Source: Citrobacter freundii | GTDB lineage: Bacteria > Bacteroidota > Bacteroidia > Chitinophagales > Chitinophagaceae | Reading direction: 5' to 3' | DNA: 55,257 nucleotides | Assembly (NCBI GenBank): GCA_003243445.1 | Contig: QFQQ01000040.1 | Location: 1 to 55,257 of the forward strand | In this document: positions 1 through 7,792 of the stretch, piece by piece | Layout of the letters: every line of letters starts with the position of its first letter | Numbering within the stretch: the first letter of the stretch is position 1 | Made by a program: the position numbers and the translations under genes | The notes under the pieces: generated by a model | Told to the model about the DNA's origin: nothing | What the model saw: the letters and a program-made list of their open reading frames with translations, nothing else | The model's database searches: none

Positions 1-174
1 GTTCCTCCTCCGGCGGACACGTCCCGCAGATTACGCAGATATCTTCAAGTTATCAGAAAATTATCTGCGAGATCTGCGGGCGCTACTAAGACATAGTCGC
101 TTATAGGCGATCATTTCATTTGTCGGACTAATAAATCTGCGAAATCTGCGGGACGTGTCCGCCGGAGGTGGAAC
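1..174. repeat. Palindromic intergenic repeat, left flank
   Basis: Positions 1-32 and 143-174 form a 32-bp inverted repeat with one mismatch. Its core is CCGGCGGACACGTCCCGCAG on one arm and the reverse complement on the other. The interior is rich in short CGCAGAT/ATCTGCG units. The same arm sequence recurs at the right end of the window (from about 55046). No coding potential is seen. It is probably a dispersed repeat or non-autonomous element; the family is unknown to me. Confidence 0.75.
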
Positions 175-291
175 CCTACGCCTTTATGGAAGATGACACT
201 TCTTTGTATGCCTCAAACGGGGTATTCAACTAACCGTGGCTTTGTTTATATTCGTTGTGCATTGATCTTTCATCAACTCTGAAACATACAA

Positions 292-1218
292 ATGAAAAAG
301 CTTCCCTTCCTGTTCCTCTGCTTTTTGCCGTTCATAGTGGTAAGTCAACAGGTTTCCAACCTCAAGATCACCGTACTCTCAACCATGATGGCGGATCTGA
401 AAGGTGTCGGTGAGTGGGGATTTGCTGCGCTGGTTGAAACAGACAATACGAGAATACTTTTTGATGCAGGATTGAAGCCGAATTCGGTGGTGAATAACGC
501 CGCTGAACTTGATCTCAGTCTTGCGGGCATACCTTCGCTGGTGTTAAGCCATAATCATATTGATCATACCGGCGGCGTGTTCACGCTGAGAAATACTTTC
601 AAAGATTCCGGTTCTTTTACGCAGATCTATACCGGCCCCGGTTTTTTTAACCGCGAAGCTGTACCGGTGGGATTAAGGAAGCAGACGGACTCCTTGCGCC
701 TGAGCCAGTCCGGCATATCGTTCCAAACTGTTGGATCATTCCGTTCGATCGCTCCCGGCATTTATCTTACCGGTCCTACTCCCCGCCGGTACGATGAAAA
801 GAATTATCCTCCGGGAAAAAAACTGAAAACCGCAAATGGAGAGATAGAAGACAATGTGCCGGAAGATATGTCCATGGTGCTGGAAACTCCGCAGGGACTG
901 GTGATCATTTCAGGTTGTGGTCACGCAGGCATTGTGAATACCGTCACGCAGGTGACCGAGCATTTCCCCGGGAAAAAAGTACTAGCCGTGATCGGTGGTT
1001 TTCATTTACTGGATACGCCGGAACCAAAAGTGAACTGGACGGCACAGGAACTGAAGAAGACAGGTGTACAATATTTCATAGGAGCACATTGCACCGGCTT
1101 GAATGCGTTATATCAGTTACGTGCGGCCATGGGATTACCAAAAGAGCAATGTGTTGTGGGGACTGTAGGAATGACGTTTACCCCGGAAAAAGGAATAAAA
1201 GGCGGATGGATGAAGTGA
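292..1218 (+). CDS. Secreted MBL-fold metallohydrolase
   Basis: A 308-aa metallo-beta-lactamase-fold protein. Residues 1-19 are a hydrophobic signal peptide, so it is probably periplasmic. The zinc ligand motif HNHIDH is at residues 87-92, and a further His appears in SGCGHAG. The family resembles the 'dihydropterin-ribofuranosylaminobenzene phosphate synthase-like' MBL proteins, whose substrates are mostly unknown. The ATG follows directly on the signal-peptide-like sequence. No regulon box lies at the expected position upstream, and its style differs from the island genes, so I place it in the flank. The substrate cannot be told from the sequence. Confidence 0.8.
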   Translation: MKKLPFLFLCFLPFIVVSQQVSNLKITVLSTMMADLKGVGEWGFAALVETDNTRILFDAGLKPNSVVNNAAELDLSLAGIPSLVLSHNHIDHTGGVFTLRNTFKDSGSFTQIYTGPGFFNREAVPVGLRKQTDSLRLSQSGISFQTVGSFRSIAPGIYLTGPTPRRYDEKNYPPGKKLKTANGEIEDNVPEDMSMVLETPQGLVIISGCGHAGIVNTVTQVTEHFPGKKVLAVIGGFHLLDTPEPKVNWTAQELKKTGVQYFIGAHCTGLNALYQLRAAMGLPKEQCVVGTVGMTFTPEKGIKGGWMK

Positions 1219-1300
1219 GTGGGATAAAACCTGCACCGTAATTTCTCCCGGTAAAAGCAATCACTCCAACGGAATATATGCCCCTGAAGACTCCCTGGAT

Positions 1301-1798
1301 TTAATCAGCCCATATATTTTTTTCTATATTCCAACCACCGTTTTTAAATGCCTTTACAATTTGCTCTCCCAGGTAGTCGTTTTGCTTTTCGCAGGAGAGA
1401 TACAGGAAAAACTGATTACCTCTGTTGATGCTTTTTTCGCCGGTTGAAGATACCGTAGTTGAAACAGCAGCCCCATCTTCCGTTTCAAAAAGCACATTAA
1501 TATCTTTTACCACAGCTTTTATTTTGCCAAGATCCACTTCCTGTTTTACGAAGTAATGATCGGCGGTATCAATACTGCTGACCTTTACCTCAAATGAGAG
1601 GATATTTCCCTCAATGGTAAATTTTTTTACAACCTCATATTTCTCGCCGCATGAACCGGAACTGTCTTTCTGTCTCAGCCTGATCTCTTTGTCCTGTTGA
1701 CTGTTCAGTATCCTGACAATCTTCTTTGGCTGGCCAAATGCCGGGACCGATTCAAAAAATAATAATGCCGGAAGTATAAATATTGGTCTCATATTCAA
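1301..1798 (-). CDS. Secreted hypothetical protein
   Basis: A 165-aa protein with an N-terminal signal peptide (about residues 1-22, ending near AFG-Q), hence exported. The mature part is predicted mostly beta and has two cysteines (one in SGSCGEKY, one in YLSCEKQ) that could form a disulfide. It is convergent with the MBL gene, with an 82-bp gap. I do not recognise a family. There is no regulon box upstream at the usual distance. The 230 bp between its start and the next gene hold only the box pair of that next gene. Confidence 0.6.
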   Translation of the reverse strand: MNMRPIFILPALLFFESVPAFGQPKKIVRILNSQQDKEIRLRQKDSSGSCGEKYEVVKKFTIEGNILSFEVKVSSIDTADHYFVKQEVDLGKIKAVVKDINVLFETEDGAAVSTTVSSTGEKSINRGNQFFLYLSCEKQNDYLGEQIVKAFKNGGWNIEKNIWAD

Positions 1799-1946
1799 CC
1801 AATATCAGCAATTATCTGCGGAAAACAAAACCCATTTTTCCGGCAAGGGTCTATGCAATGCAGATATCATTGAACAGAACAGCCAAAGGTGTCACGTCCG
1901 AATGGCAAGGAACCTGTTCAAACCCAGACAGGCCGTGTTTGATCAA

Positions 1947-2013
1947 TGACGTCAATCATATTACTTGTTGACGCCTGTCAACCGGCAACTTTGTCTTATA
2001 TGTGATATTTAGG
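1947..2013 (+). promoter_or_regulatory. Tandem FNR/CRP-type boxes and -7 element
   Basis: Two exact boxes, TGACGTCAATCA (1947-1958) and TGACGCCTGTCA (1969-1980), lie 22 bp apart and are centred 78.5 and 56.5 bp upstream of the coiled-coil gene. A TATTTAGG -7-like element is at 2006-2013. This is one of three places where both boxes fit TGAY-N4-RTCA exactly. Confidence 0.8.
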
Positions 2014-2030
2014 TTCTAAAAAAAAAGAGC

Positions 2031-2411
2031 ATGACTTACACAGACATCAACAAGATCGGCATAAGCCTGAATGAACGTCTCGATACCCTTGAATTCTACA
2101 AAGACGATCTGGATATTCTCGATAACAGGTTGCTTGAAATATCCCGGAAGAATACGGGAAATGAAGTACTCCAACGTGTAGAGCATTTTCAGAATCAGTT
2201 TGATCTTCAGCGTCAGAATATCAGTGACCTTCAGCATAAGATCAGATCAGCCACTCATAGCTGTTCCGAGGATGTGAAATTTCACAATGGGAAGGTCAGT
2301 ACAGTTGTTACCGACAGTCTGAAAACTTTGGATAATGAGATCGGTCTTTTTGAAAAAAATATGAAGACGTTAAGGGCGGAATACAACGATTTTCTGGCCA
2401 AGTGGATGTGA
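2031..2411 (+). CDS. Small coiled-coil protein
   Basis: A 126-aa soluble protein without signal peptide or membrane segment, rich in Leu/Glu/Lys/Asp heptad-like stretches (roughly residues 12-75 and 85-122), so largely coiled coil. It has the same length and general build as the 126-aa protein at 41097-41477, although I see no strong identity. It starts an island operon behind a perfect pair of operator boxes and is followed after 9 bp by a DoxX-like gene. The function is unknown; a structural or scaffold role in the stress response is only a guess. Confidence 0.7.
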   Translation: MTYTDINKIGISLNERLDTLEFYKDDLDILDNRLLEISRKNTGNEVLQRVEHFQNQFDLQRQNISDLQHKIRSATHSCSEDVKFHNGKVSTVVTDSLKTLDNEIGLFEKNMKTLRAEYNDFLAKWM

Positions 2412-2420
2412 GTTTGATAT

Positions 2421-2660
2421 ATGATTGTTCAATCCTCCGGTATGCTGATATCTGCCGGCCTGCTTACGCGTTTTGCGATTCTCTTGCAATTGTCCGTTCT
2501 CCTGGGAGCCGTATTTTATATAAACCCTGGCGAAGGCGGGGATATAATAAATGGAGAATCTATTTTATCCATCATCGTATTATTGTCGCTGATCTACTTT
2601 TTAGTAAAAGGTGCTGGGAAAATATCCATGGATGGCTTTTCAAGAGAACATCAGCTATAA
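2421..2660 (+). CDS. DoxX-like membrane protein, N-terminally truncated
   Basis: 79 aa with two hydrophobic segments. The stretch SAGLLTRFAILLQLSVLLGA resembles the middle of DoxX-family proteins, which are usually 130-150 aa with four membrane segments. Only the C-terminal half is present, and a TGA immediately precedes the ATG in this frame. Either this is a naturally short member or the N-terminal half was lost. It is probably cotranscribed with the upstream coiled-coil gene, and the unit ends at a hairpin terminator at 2706. The DoxX assignment is by sequence feel and moderately sure. Confidence 0.5.
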   Translation: MIVQSSGMLISAGLLTRFAILLQLSVLLGAVFYINPGEGGDIINGESILSIIVLLSLIYFLVKGAGKISMDGFSREHQL

Positions 2661-2705
2661 ACATCTGCCATCCGAAAGTACAACTGTTGATGAGACCCGC
2701 TCAAG

Positions 2706-2741
2706 CCCGCTGTCAATATTGTGCCAGCGGGTTCTATTCTT
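2706..2741 (+). terminator. Rho-independent terminator
   Basis: The stem CCCGCTG (2706-2712) pairs with CAGCGGG (2725-2731), followed by a T-rich tail. It closes the coiled-coil/DoxX-like unit just before the MgtA gene. Confidence 0.6.
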
Positions 2742-2760
2742 TCTTTATCAATATGCAACA

Positions 2761-5307
2761 ATGACCGGCAATTCATTTTCGGCATCGCCCATTAAAGATC
2801 TGTATGCATCGCTGGCAACGTCCATCAGGGGACTATCTCCGGCACTTGCAGAGAAACGGATGAAAGACCAGACTGGTTCCTTCAAAAAAGAAAGCCGGTA
2901 TAAGAGAGAAATCAAGTTGTTCATCCGCCAGTTTACAAGTCCGCTGGTTGTATTACTGGTCATTGCTGTGATACTCTCCGCCAGCCTTGGCGAGTCTTCG
3001 GACAGTGTGATCATTCTGATCATCCTCCTCACTACCGGGATCTTTGGCTTTATACAGGAAGCAAGCGCCGGGCGTGCCATGGAAGAACTCAGTAGTATGA
3101 TCGAGATGAGGCATCGTGTATTGAGGGATAACTGCGAGGTGCAATTAACAACCAGGGAAATCGTTCCGGGAGACATTATCCTGCTGGAAGCGGGCGATAT
3201 TATTCCCGCCGATTGCCGCATCATCGAAAGCAATGAGTTGCATGTAAACGAAAGTGCCGTTACAGGAGAATCATTTCCCGCTGAAAAAATGCCGGGGCTC
3301 GTCGAAGATACCGCCGCTGTCAGCAAGAAAAATAACTGTCTTTGGCAGGGAACGAATGTCATCAGCGGAACTGCAACTGTGCTTGCCATACATACCGGTA
3401 CGCAGACTATTTTTGGACAGATGGCGCACAGCCTTGCGAAAGCACCGGAAACAGCATTTGAAAAAGGCATCAAACGGTTTGGTTACTTTCTGTTACGGAT
3501 CACTGTTATTTTATCGCTCATCATCCTGGTGGCCAATCTGTATTTTGAACGGCCATTATTTGAAGCGGTGCTTTTCTCCCTGGCACTTGCGGTAGGTATG
3601 ACACCAGAGCTACTGCCGGCGATCATGACGTTCGCCATGTCTGCCGGCGCCAAAAGAATGCTGAAGAAAAGAGTGATCGTCAAAAAGCTGACTTCTATCT
3701 TCAACTTTGGCGAAGTGAATCTGCTCTGTACTGATAAGACCGGAACGATTACAGAAGGAAAGATTACTGTAAGGAACATGGTAGATGCAGCGGGCAATGC
3801 CGGCGACCGCATACGTTTATATGCATACCTGAATGCTTCTTTACAGCAAGGATTCAGTAACCCTATCGATCAGGCAATCGCATCACTCCAGCTGAATACG
3901 GATTGCTATGAGAAGTTTGATGAGATCCCTTATGATTTTATTCGTAAGAGACTAACCATAGCAGTTAAAAAAGAGGCTTCCCGTCTTTTTATTACTAAAG
4001 GCGCTTTCTCAAGCATACTGGAAGTTTGTACAGAAGTTGAATTGCAGCAGGGCGAAAGAATGGTAATAGACGAGGCCTTTCGGACAAAGCTGATGAACTC
4101 TTTCGTAAACTTTTGTCAGCAGGGTTTTCGCGTTCTCGGAATAAGTTACAAGTATACAACCGCCGAAAGGATCACCCGGCAGGATGAACACCATATGATC
4201 TTTCTTGGTTTTATCATACTGGAGGATCCGCTGAAGCAAAGCTCACCCGGTTCAATTCAACGATTAAAACAGTTAGGTATAAATATCAAGATCATTACCG
4301 GTGATAACCGGTTTGCCGCCGCACATACGGCGAAAATGATCGGGATCGATTCGCCTGTTATTCTAACCGGGGAAGAGATCGCTGATTTGAATCCTGAAGC
4401 AATAGTTGTAAGGACCAAGAATACCGACATCTTTGCCGAAATAGACCCGCAGCAAAAGGAGTTGATCATAAAAGCGCTGCAAAAATCCAACTTTACAGTT
4501 GCATATATCGGTGACGGGATCAATGACGTCGCGGCGATCAATGCGGCGGATATTGGCATTTCTGCGGACAATGCGGTTGATGTTGCCAAAGAAGCTGCTG
4601 ATTTTGTGTTGCTGGAGAAGGACCTGTCTGTTCTCGCTGACGGAGTTTATGAAGGCAGGAGATCCTTTAGCAATTCCATGAAATATATTCTTATCAACAC
4701 CGGAGCGATCTTCGGCAATATGTTCAGTATGGCCGGCGCTTCCCTTATATTGCCATTCCTGCCGATGCTGCCCAAGCAGATACTTCTCACCAATCTCTTG
4801 TCAGATCTCCCCTATCTCACTATCGCTTCAGACCAGGTCGATGATGGGCAACTGACAAAGCCGGGGAAATGGGATCTTAAGATGATCAGGAACTTCATGA
4901 TCGTGTTTGGTCTCCACAGTTCGCTTTTTGATCTTATTACATTCTATACACTGGTCTATTATTTCCATCTTACGGAAGCCGCGTTTCAAACCGGCTGGTT
5001 CATTGAGTCTGTAATCACCGAGTTACTGATCCTGTACGTGATCCGCACCCGTAAACCGCTGGTCAGAAGCAAACCCGGCAGGCTTGTTCTCGTCACCAGT
5101 ATGATCAGTTTTATCATAACCATACTTCTACCGGTTTTACCGGTTGCAGGAGTACTGGGGCTGTCAAAGCTGGATCTTAAATTAGTCATGACAATAACCC
5201 TGATCATGTTGCTGTATGTTTTTACGGCTGATCTGCTGAAAATGATCTTCTTCAGGTTTAATGAAAGAAGGCAGCATAAAGACGCGGCTCTGATCAACCG
5301 AAAATAA
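2761..5307 (+). CDS. mgtA: Mg2+-type P-type ATPase (P3B, MgtA/MgtB-like)
   Basis: 848 aa from the ATG at 2761; an upstream in-frame start at 2611 would add 50 residues crossing the terminator and DoxX-like gene and is less likely. P-type signatures seen are TGES in the actuator domain, DKTGT with the phosphorylated Asp325, TGDN, and GDGIND in the hinge. PEMLP in the fourth membrane helix, and the C-terminal segment with FLPMLPKQILLTNLL, are characteristic of the MgtA/MgtB subfamily, which imports Mg2+ at the inner membrane. No exact regulon box is seen upstream. A long inverted repeat follows the gene. MgtC occurs at 31.3 kb. Confidence 0.9.
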   Translation: MTGNSFSASPIKDLYASLATSIRGLSPALAEKRMKDQTGSFKKESRYKREIKLFIRQFTSPLVVLLVIAVILSASLGESSDSVIILIILLTTGIFGFIQEASAGRAMEELSSMIEMRHRVLRDNCEVQLTTREIVPGDIILLEAGDIIPADCRIIESNELHVNESAVTGESFPAEKMPGLVEDTAAVSKKNNCLWQGTNVISGTATVLAIHTGTQTIFGQMAHSLAKAPETAFEKGIKRFGYFLLRITVILSLIILVANLYFERPLFEAVLFSLALAVGMTPELLPAIMTFAMSAGAKRMLKKRVIVKKLTSIFNFGEVNLLCTDKTGTITEGKITVRNMVDAAGNAGDRIRLYAYLNASLQQGFSNPIDQAIASLQLNTDCYEKFDEIPYDFIRKRLTIAVKKEASRLFITKGAFSSILEVCTEVELQQGERMVIDEAFRTKLMNSFVNFCQQGFRVLGISYKYTTAERITRQDEHHMIFLGFIILEDPLKQSSPGSIQRLKQLGINIKIITGDNRFAAAHTAKMIGIDSPVILTGEEIADLNPEAIVVRTKNTDIFAEIDPQQKELIIKALQKSNFTVAYIGDGINDVAAINAADIGISADNAVDVAKEAADFVLLEKDLSVLADGVYEGRRSFSNSMKYILINTGAIFGNMFSMAGASLILPFLPMLPKQILLTNLLSDLPYLTIASDQVDDGQLTKPGKWDLKMIRNFMIVFGLHSSLFDLITFYTLVYYFHLTEAAFQTGWFIESVITELLILYVIRTRKPLVRSKPGRLVLVTSMISFIITILLPVLPVAGVLGLSKLDLKLVMTITLIMLLYVFTADLLKMIFFRFNERRQHKDAALINRK

Positions 5308-5341
5308 TAGAACCGTCTGTTGTAATCTGCACCTGTACGTT

Positions 5342-5402
5342 CTTACCGTACTTCCAGCCTTACCGGTAAAAATTAAACCGGAAAGGCTGGAAGTACGGTA
5401 AG
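5342..5402. repeat. Long near-perfect inverted repeat
   Basis: The 26-bp arms 5342-5367 and 5377-5402 are complementary with a single mismatch around a 9-bp A/T-rich loop. It lies 35 bp after the MgtA stop. There is no T-run, so it could be a REP-like element or an RNA-stabilising hairpin rather than a classical terminator. Confidence 0.75.
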
Positions 5403-5585
5403 GAAGTGTGAGGAAAGCATCTGACTTATGCCGCATCATCATTTACCGCAAGACCAGATTGGTCATAGCAATCATCCTGCATGCTGATCCGGATTATCTG
5501 ACCGTCATGTCTCCTGCTGTAACTTCAACAATCAGCAACTTTCAAAATGCTAAGGATCTTTTTTTCAGTCTGCTCCTGATAATGA

Positions 5586-5768
5586 GCTAACCGCTGGCCC
5601 GTCAACCTTGACACGACAGTGTGCCTCGAAGACCAGCAACCTGTTATTCTTCCTGCCGTGCTGAGGCCTCCGGTTATCGTTTGGTACAATCCCGCTGGTA
5701 TCAATGAAGCGGGGAATCTTGTGTTTTATGAAGACGTATACAAGAAATGGCTCGATCAGCATGACTGA
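5586..5768 (+). pseudogene. Remnant resembling the C-terminus of an L,D-transpeptidase
   Basis: A 60-codon open stretch without its own start (a TGA directly precedes it) encodes RPPVIVWYNPAGINEAGNLV followed by FYEDVYKKWLDQ and a stop. The pattern PVxVxYxxAxxNxxGxLxFxxDVY resembles the post-catalytic C-terminal segment of YcbB-type murein L,D-transpeptidases. Nothing convincing of the catalytic domain is seen between 5408 and 5585, so if real it is a fragment. It ends just before the operator boxes of the next operon. The rest of 5403-5790 shows no gene. Confidence 0.35.
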
Positions 5769-5790
5769 AATATCAAATGATCGTAGCGGA

Positions 5791-5853
5791 TGACCAATAT
5801 CAAATCCGTATTTGACGATGCTCATTGTCACGGTGATTATACAGGTATATTTT
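5791..5853 (+). promoter_or_regulatory. FNR/CRP-type box pair and -7 element
   Basis: The exact box TGACCAATATCA (5791-5802) has a degenerate partner TGACGATGCTCA (5813-5824) 22 bp downstream. TATATTTT (5846-5853) fits a -7 element. The centres are 75.5 and 53.5 bp upstream of the baeRF start at 5872. Confidence 0.75.
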
Positions 5854-5871
5854 CGGGTAAATCTATTAACC

Positions 5872-6969
5872 ATGCAAACAGCCAATCATCATCCCGGTCC
5901 GTTAACAGCTGTCACGCCGGCTCAACCAGCGGTATCCGTCGTATTGCCATTTGAGCCTCATTTGCGGTCAAAAGCTGAATTGGAGATCCTGTTTCAGACC
6001 TGTGTCAGTAAGGTCATTGCCCGGATCGATGAGGAATATGATACAGAACTTGGACGACTGGTCATAGGCCGGCTAAAAAAGATCTTCACGCAACTGAACT
6101 TCAGTTCGTTTAAAAAAAGTGTAGCGATTTTTATTTCTCCCGTTTTTGAAAAGATAATTTATATACCCTTTGCAGTTGAACCCCGTGTTTTCGTTTCGCA
6201 TGCATTCAATATTCAGCACGTCGTCAAAGCCCGGATAGAAAACAGTTCTTTTCTGCTGGTAAATCTCAGCAGATATGCCAGTAATATCTATGTGAGTGAT
6301 GGTCATACGATCAACCGTGTGAATATGAATATGCGGAACAATAGCAGTCAAGTCCCGGTCTTTCCGAAGGGCGCAGCATTCACCGACCGGAATGAGCTCC
6401 GCGAGATCCTGCTTCGCAGTTTCCTGCACAGGACTGATCAGGCGCTGCAACTGTTATTAAAAGCCTATCCGTTGCCGGTTGTGATCACCGGTAGCCCAAA
6501 GGTGATCGGCGAGTTCCGTAAGATCTCAGTCAATTCAAACAAGATCGTAAAATATATCAATGGATATTTTACCAATGCAGACGAACGATCATTGAAAGAA
6601 GTAGTAAATACTGTATTGAATGAATGGCAGCAGGTGCAGGAAAAGCACCTGCATCAGCGATTGGAAGCTGCAGCCAATGCAGGACATCTTGCCATTGGCA
6701 TCCGGGAAGTCTGGCGGCATGCGAATACACGTAATGCCAGTTTGCTGGTGGTTGAAGACAACTATGTTCCCGCAGCCATTCTGCCTTCGGTGAAAGCAGA
6801 TGCTTCGTATGACAACTATTCCCTCATTCACAATACCATCGATGATGTCGTGGAGAAGGTACTGGAAGCAGGAGGCGATATTCAATTTGTAAAACCCGGA
6901 ACGTTGGCAGGATTTGACCCTGTTGTACTGATCGAACGCTATTCATCCACCTTACAACGCAAACCATGA
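5872..6969 (+). CDS. baeRF-type release-factor-like protein
   Basis: 365 aa from the ATG at 5872. A longer frame opens with TTG at 5812, but that would run through the operator and promoter. The sequence belongs with the bacterial archaeo-eukaryotic release-factor-like (baeRF) proteins and is a paralogue of the 375-aa protein at 23790. The two share the N-terminal phasing, a REVW/QDTW motif in the middle-to-late part, a hydrophobic LLVVEDNY/LLVEKDY strand and a C-terminal DDVVEKVLE...GG block. M. tuberculosis Rv2629, a DosR-regulon protein, is of this kind. It is the first gene of a three-gene operon and overlaps the USP start by 4 bp. A role in ribosome rescue or translation during dormancy is inferred. 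Confidence 0.7.
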   Translation: MQTANHHPGPLTAVTPAQPAVSVVLPFEPHLRSKAELEILFQTCVSKVIARIDEEYDTELGRLVIGRLKKIFTQLNFSSFKKSVAIFISPVFEKIIYIPFAVEPRVFVSHAFNIQHVVKARIENSSFLLVNLSRYASNIYVSDGHTINRVNMNMRNNSSQVPVFPKGAAFTDRNELREILLRSFLHRTDQALQLLLKAYPLPVVITGSPKVIGEFRKISVNSNKIVKYINGYFTNADERSLKEVVNTVLNEWQQVQEKHLHQRLEAAANAGHLAIGIREVWRHANTRNASLLVVEDNYVPAAILPSVKADASYDNYSLIHNTIDDVVEKVLEAGGDIQFVKPGTLAGFDPVVLIERYSSTLQRKP

Positions 6970-7787
6970 AAGCGATCCTGGTTCCGGTTGATTTTTCGCC
7001 GGCATCCTTCGATGCCGCGCGTTATGCATTGGATCTTGCAAATAAGATCCAGGGACGCGTATCACTGGTGCATATCTGCGATCTGCCCGGCGGAGGAATA
7101 GATGTTCCCTACACTGATAAGCAGGTTGAAGATAAGATACAGAAAGCCACGCTGAAAATGAAGCACTTTCTTGCAGCACTGGCGTTGTTGCCCGGTGGCG
7201 ATAAACTGACTGATACTATTGTTCAGGGACAATTTACAGAAGAGCTTCAAAGGATCTGTGAAACAGAAAGACCATTCATGGTCGTGATGCAGGCTCATCA
7301 CGAAACCGGGATCCAACAACTGTTCACCGGTGAGGATATGTCCACCCTGCTCCGCACCCTGGATTTCCCGGTATTGATCATTCCTCCGGGTAAAAACTTT
7401 GAAGGTATCAGGAATGTTGCATTGGCCTGCGACATGGAAAATATACAGGAAACTATTCCGGTAAAGTTCATCGGCACTTTATTGAAGGCGTTGAATGCCT
7501 CATTAAGTGTTATTCACATTGATACGAGAAACAGGTATGACAGTGAATTTACAATACAGTCGCAGCAACTCCAGCAGTTGCTGAGTCCATACCGGCCTTC
7601 CTATCATTTTCTAAGTAAGGTGCAGGTTGAAGAAGGTCTGCTGTCATTCATCGATAAAAATAACGTGGACATGCTGATCATGCTCCCGGGCAAACATCAC
7701 CTGCTGAGCAGGCTGATACACGGAAGTCATACAGCCACCATGGCGCTTTATTCACACGTGCCGGTGTTAAGCCTGCATGAAAATTAA
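6966..7787 (+). CDS. Universal stress protein, tandem UspA domains
   Basis: 273 aa, two UspA domains (about 1-145 and 150-273). It begins MKAILVPVDFSPAS, the usual first strand and nucleotide-proximal Asp. The second domain ends with VPVLSLHEN. The classical Gx2Gx9G(S/T) ATP motif is not intact in either half, so nucleotide binding is uncertain. Its closest relative in the window is the USP at 35654. The ATG overlaps the end of the baeRF gene (ATGA), and PEP synthase follows after 5 bp, so translational coupling within one operon is likely. Cytosolic stress protein; ligand unknown. Confidence 0.85.
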   Translation: MKAILVPVDFSPASFDAARYALDLANKIQGRVSLVHICDLPGGGIDVPYTDKQVEDKIQKATLKMKHFLAALALLPGGDKLTDTIVQGQFTEELQRICETERPFMVVMQAHHETGIQQLFTGEDMSTLLRTLDFPVLIIPPGKNFEGIRNVALACDMENIQETIPVKFIGTLLKALNASLSVIHIDTRNRYDSEFTIQSQQLQQLLSPYRPSYHFLSKVQVEEGLLSFIDKNNVDMLIMLPGKHHLLSRLIHGSHTATMALYSHVPVLSLHEN

Positions 7788-7792
7788 CCATT

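Noticed and set aside
1..174. Repeat region considered as a CRISPR array
   Set aside because: Repeats are inverted and irregular, not direct repeats with regular spacers, and no cas genes are present in the window.
262..276. TTGATCTTTCATCAA upstream of the MBL gene
   Set aside because: The half-sites are spaced by 5 instead of 4 bases and it lies about 20 bp from the start codon, unlike the island operators.
2611..2760. 50-residue N-terminal extension of the MgtA frame
   Set aside because: It runs through the end of the DoxX-like gene and a terminator hairpin, and the residues do not look like an ATPase N-terminus.
5565..5885. 106-codon minus-strand frame
   Set aside because: It lies antisense to the remnant, operator boxes and baeRF start; composition is not gene-like.
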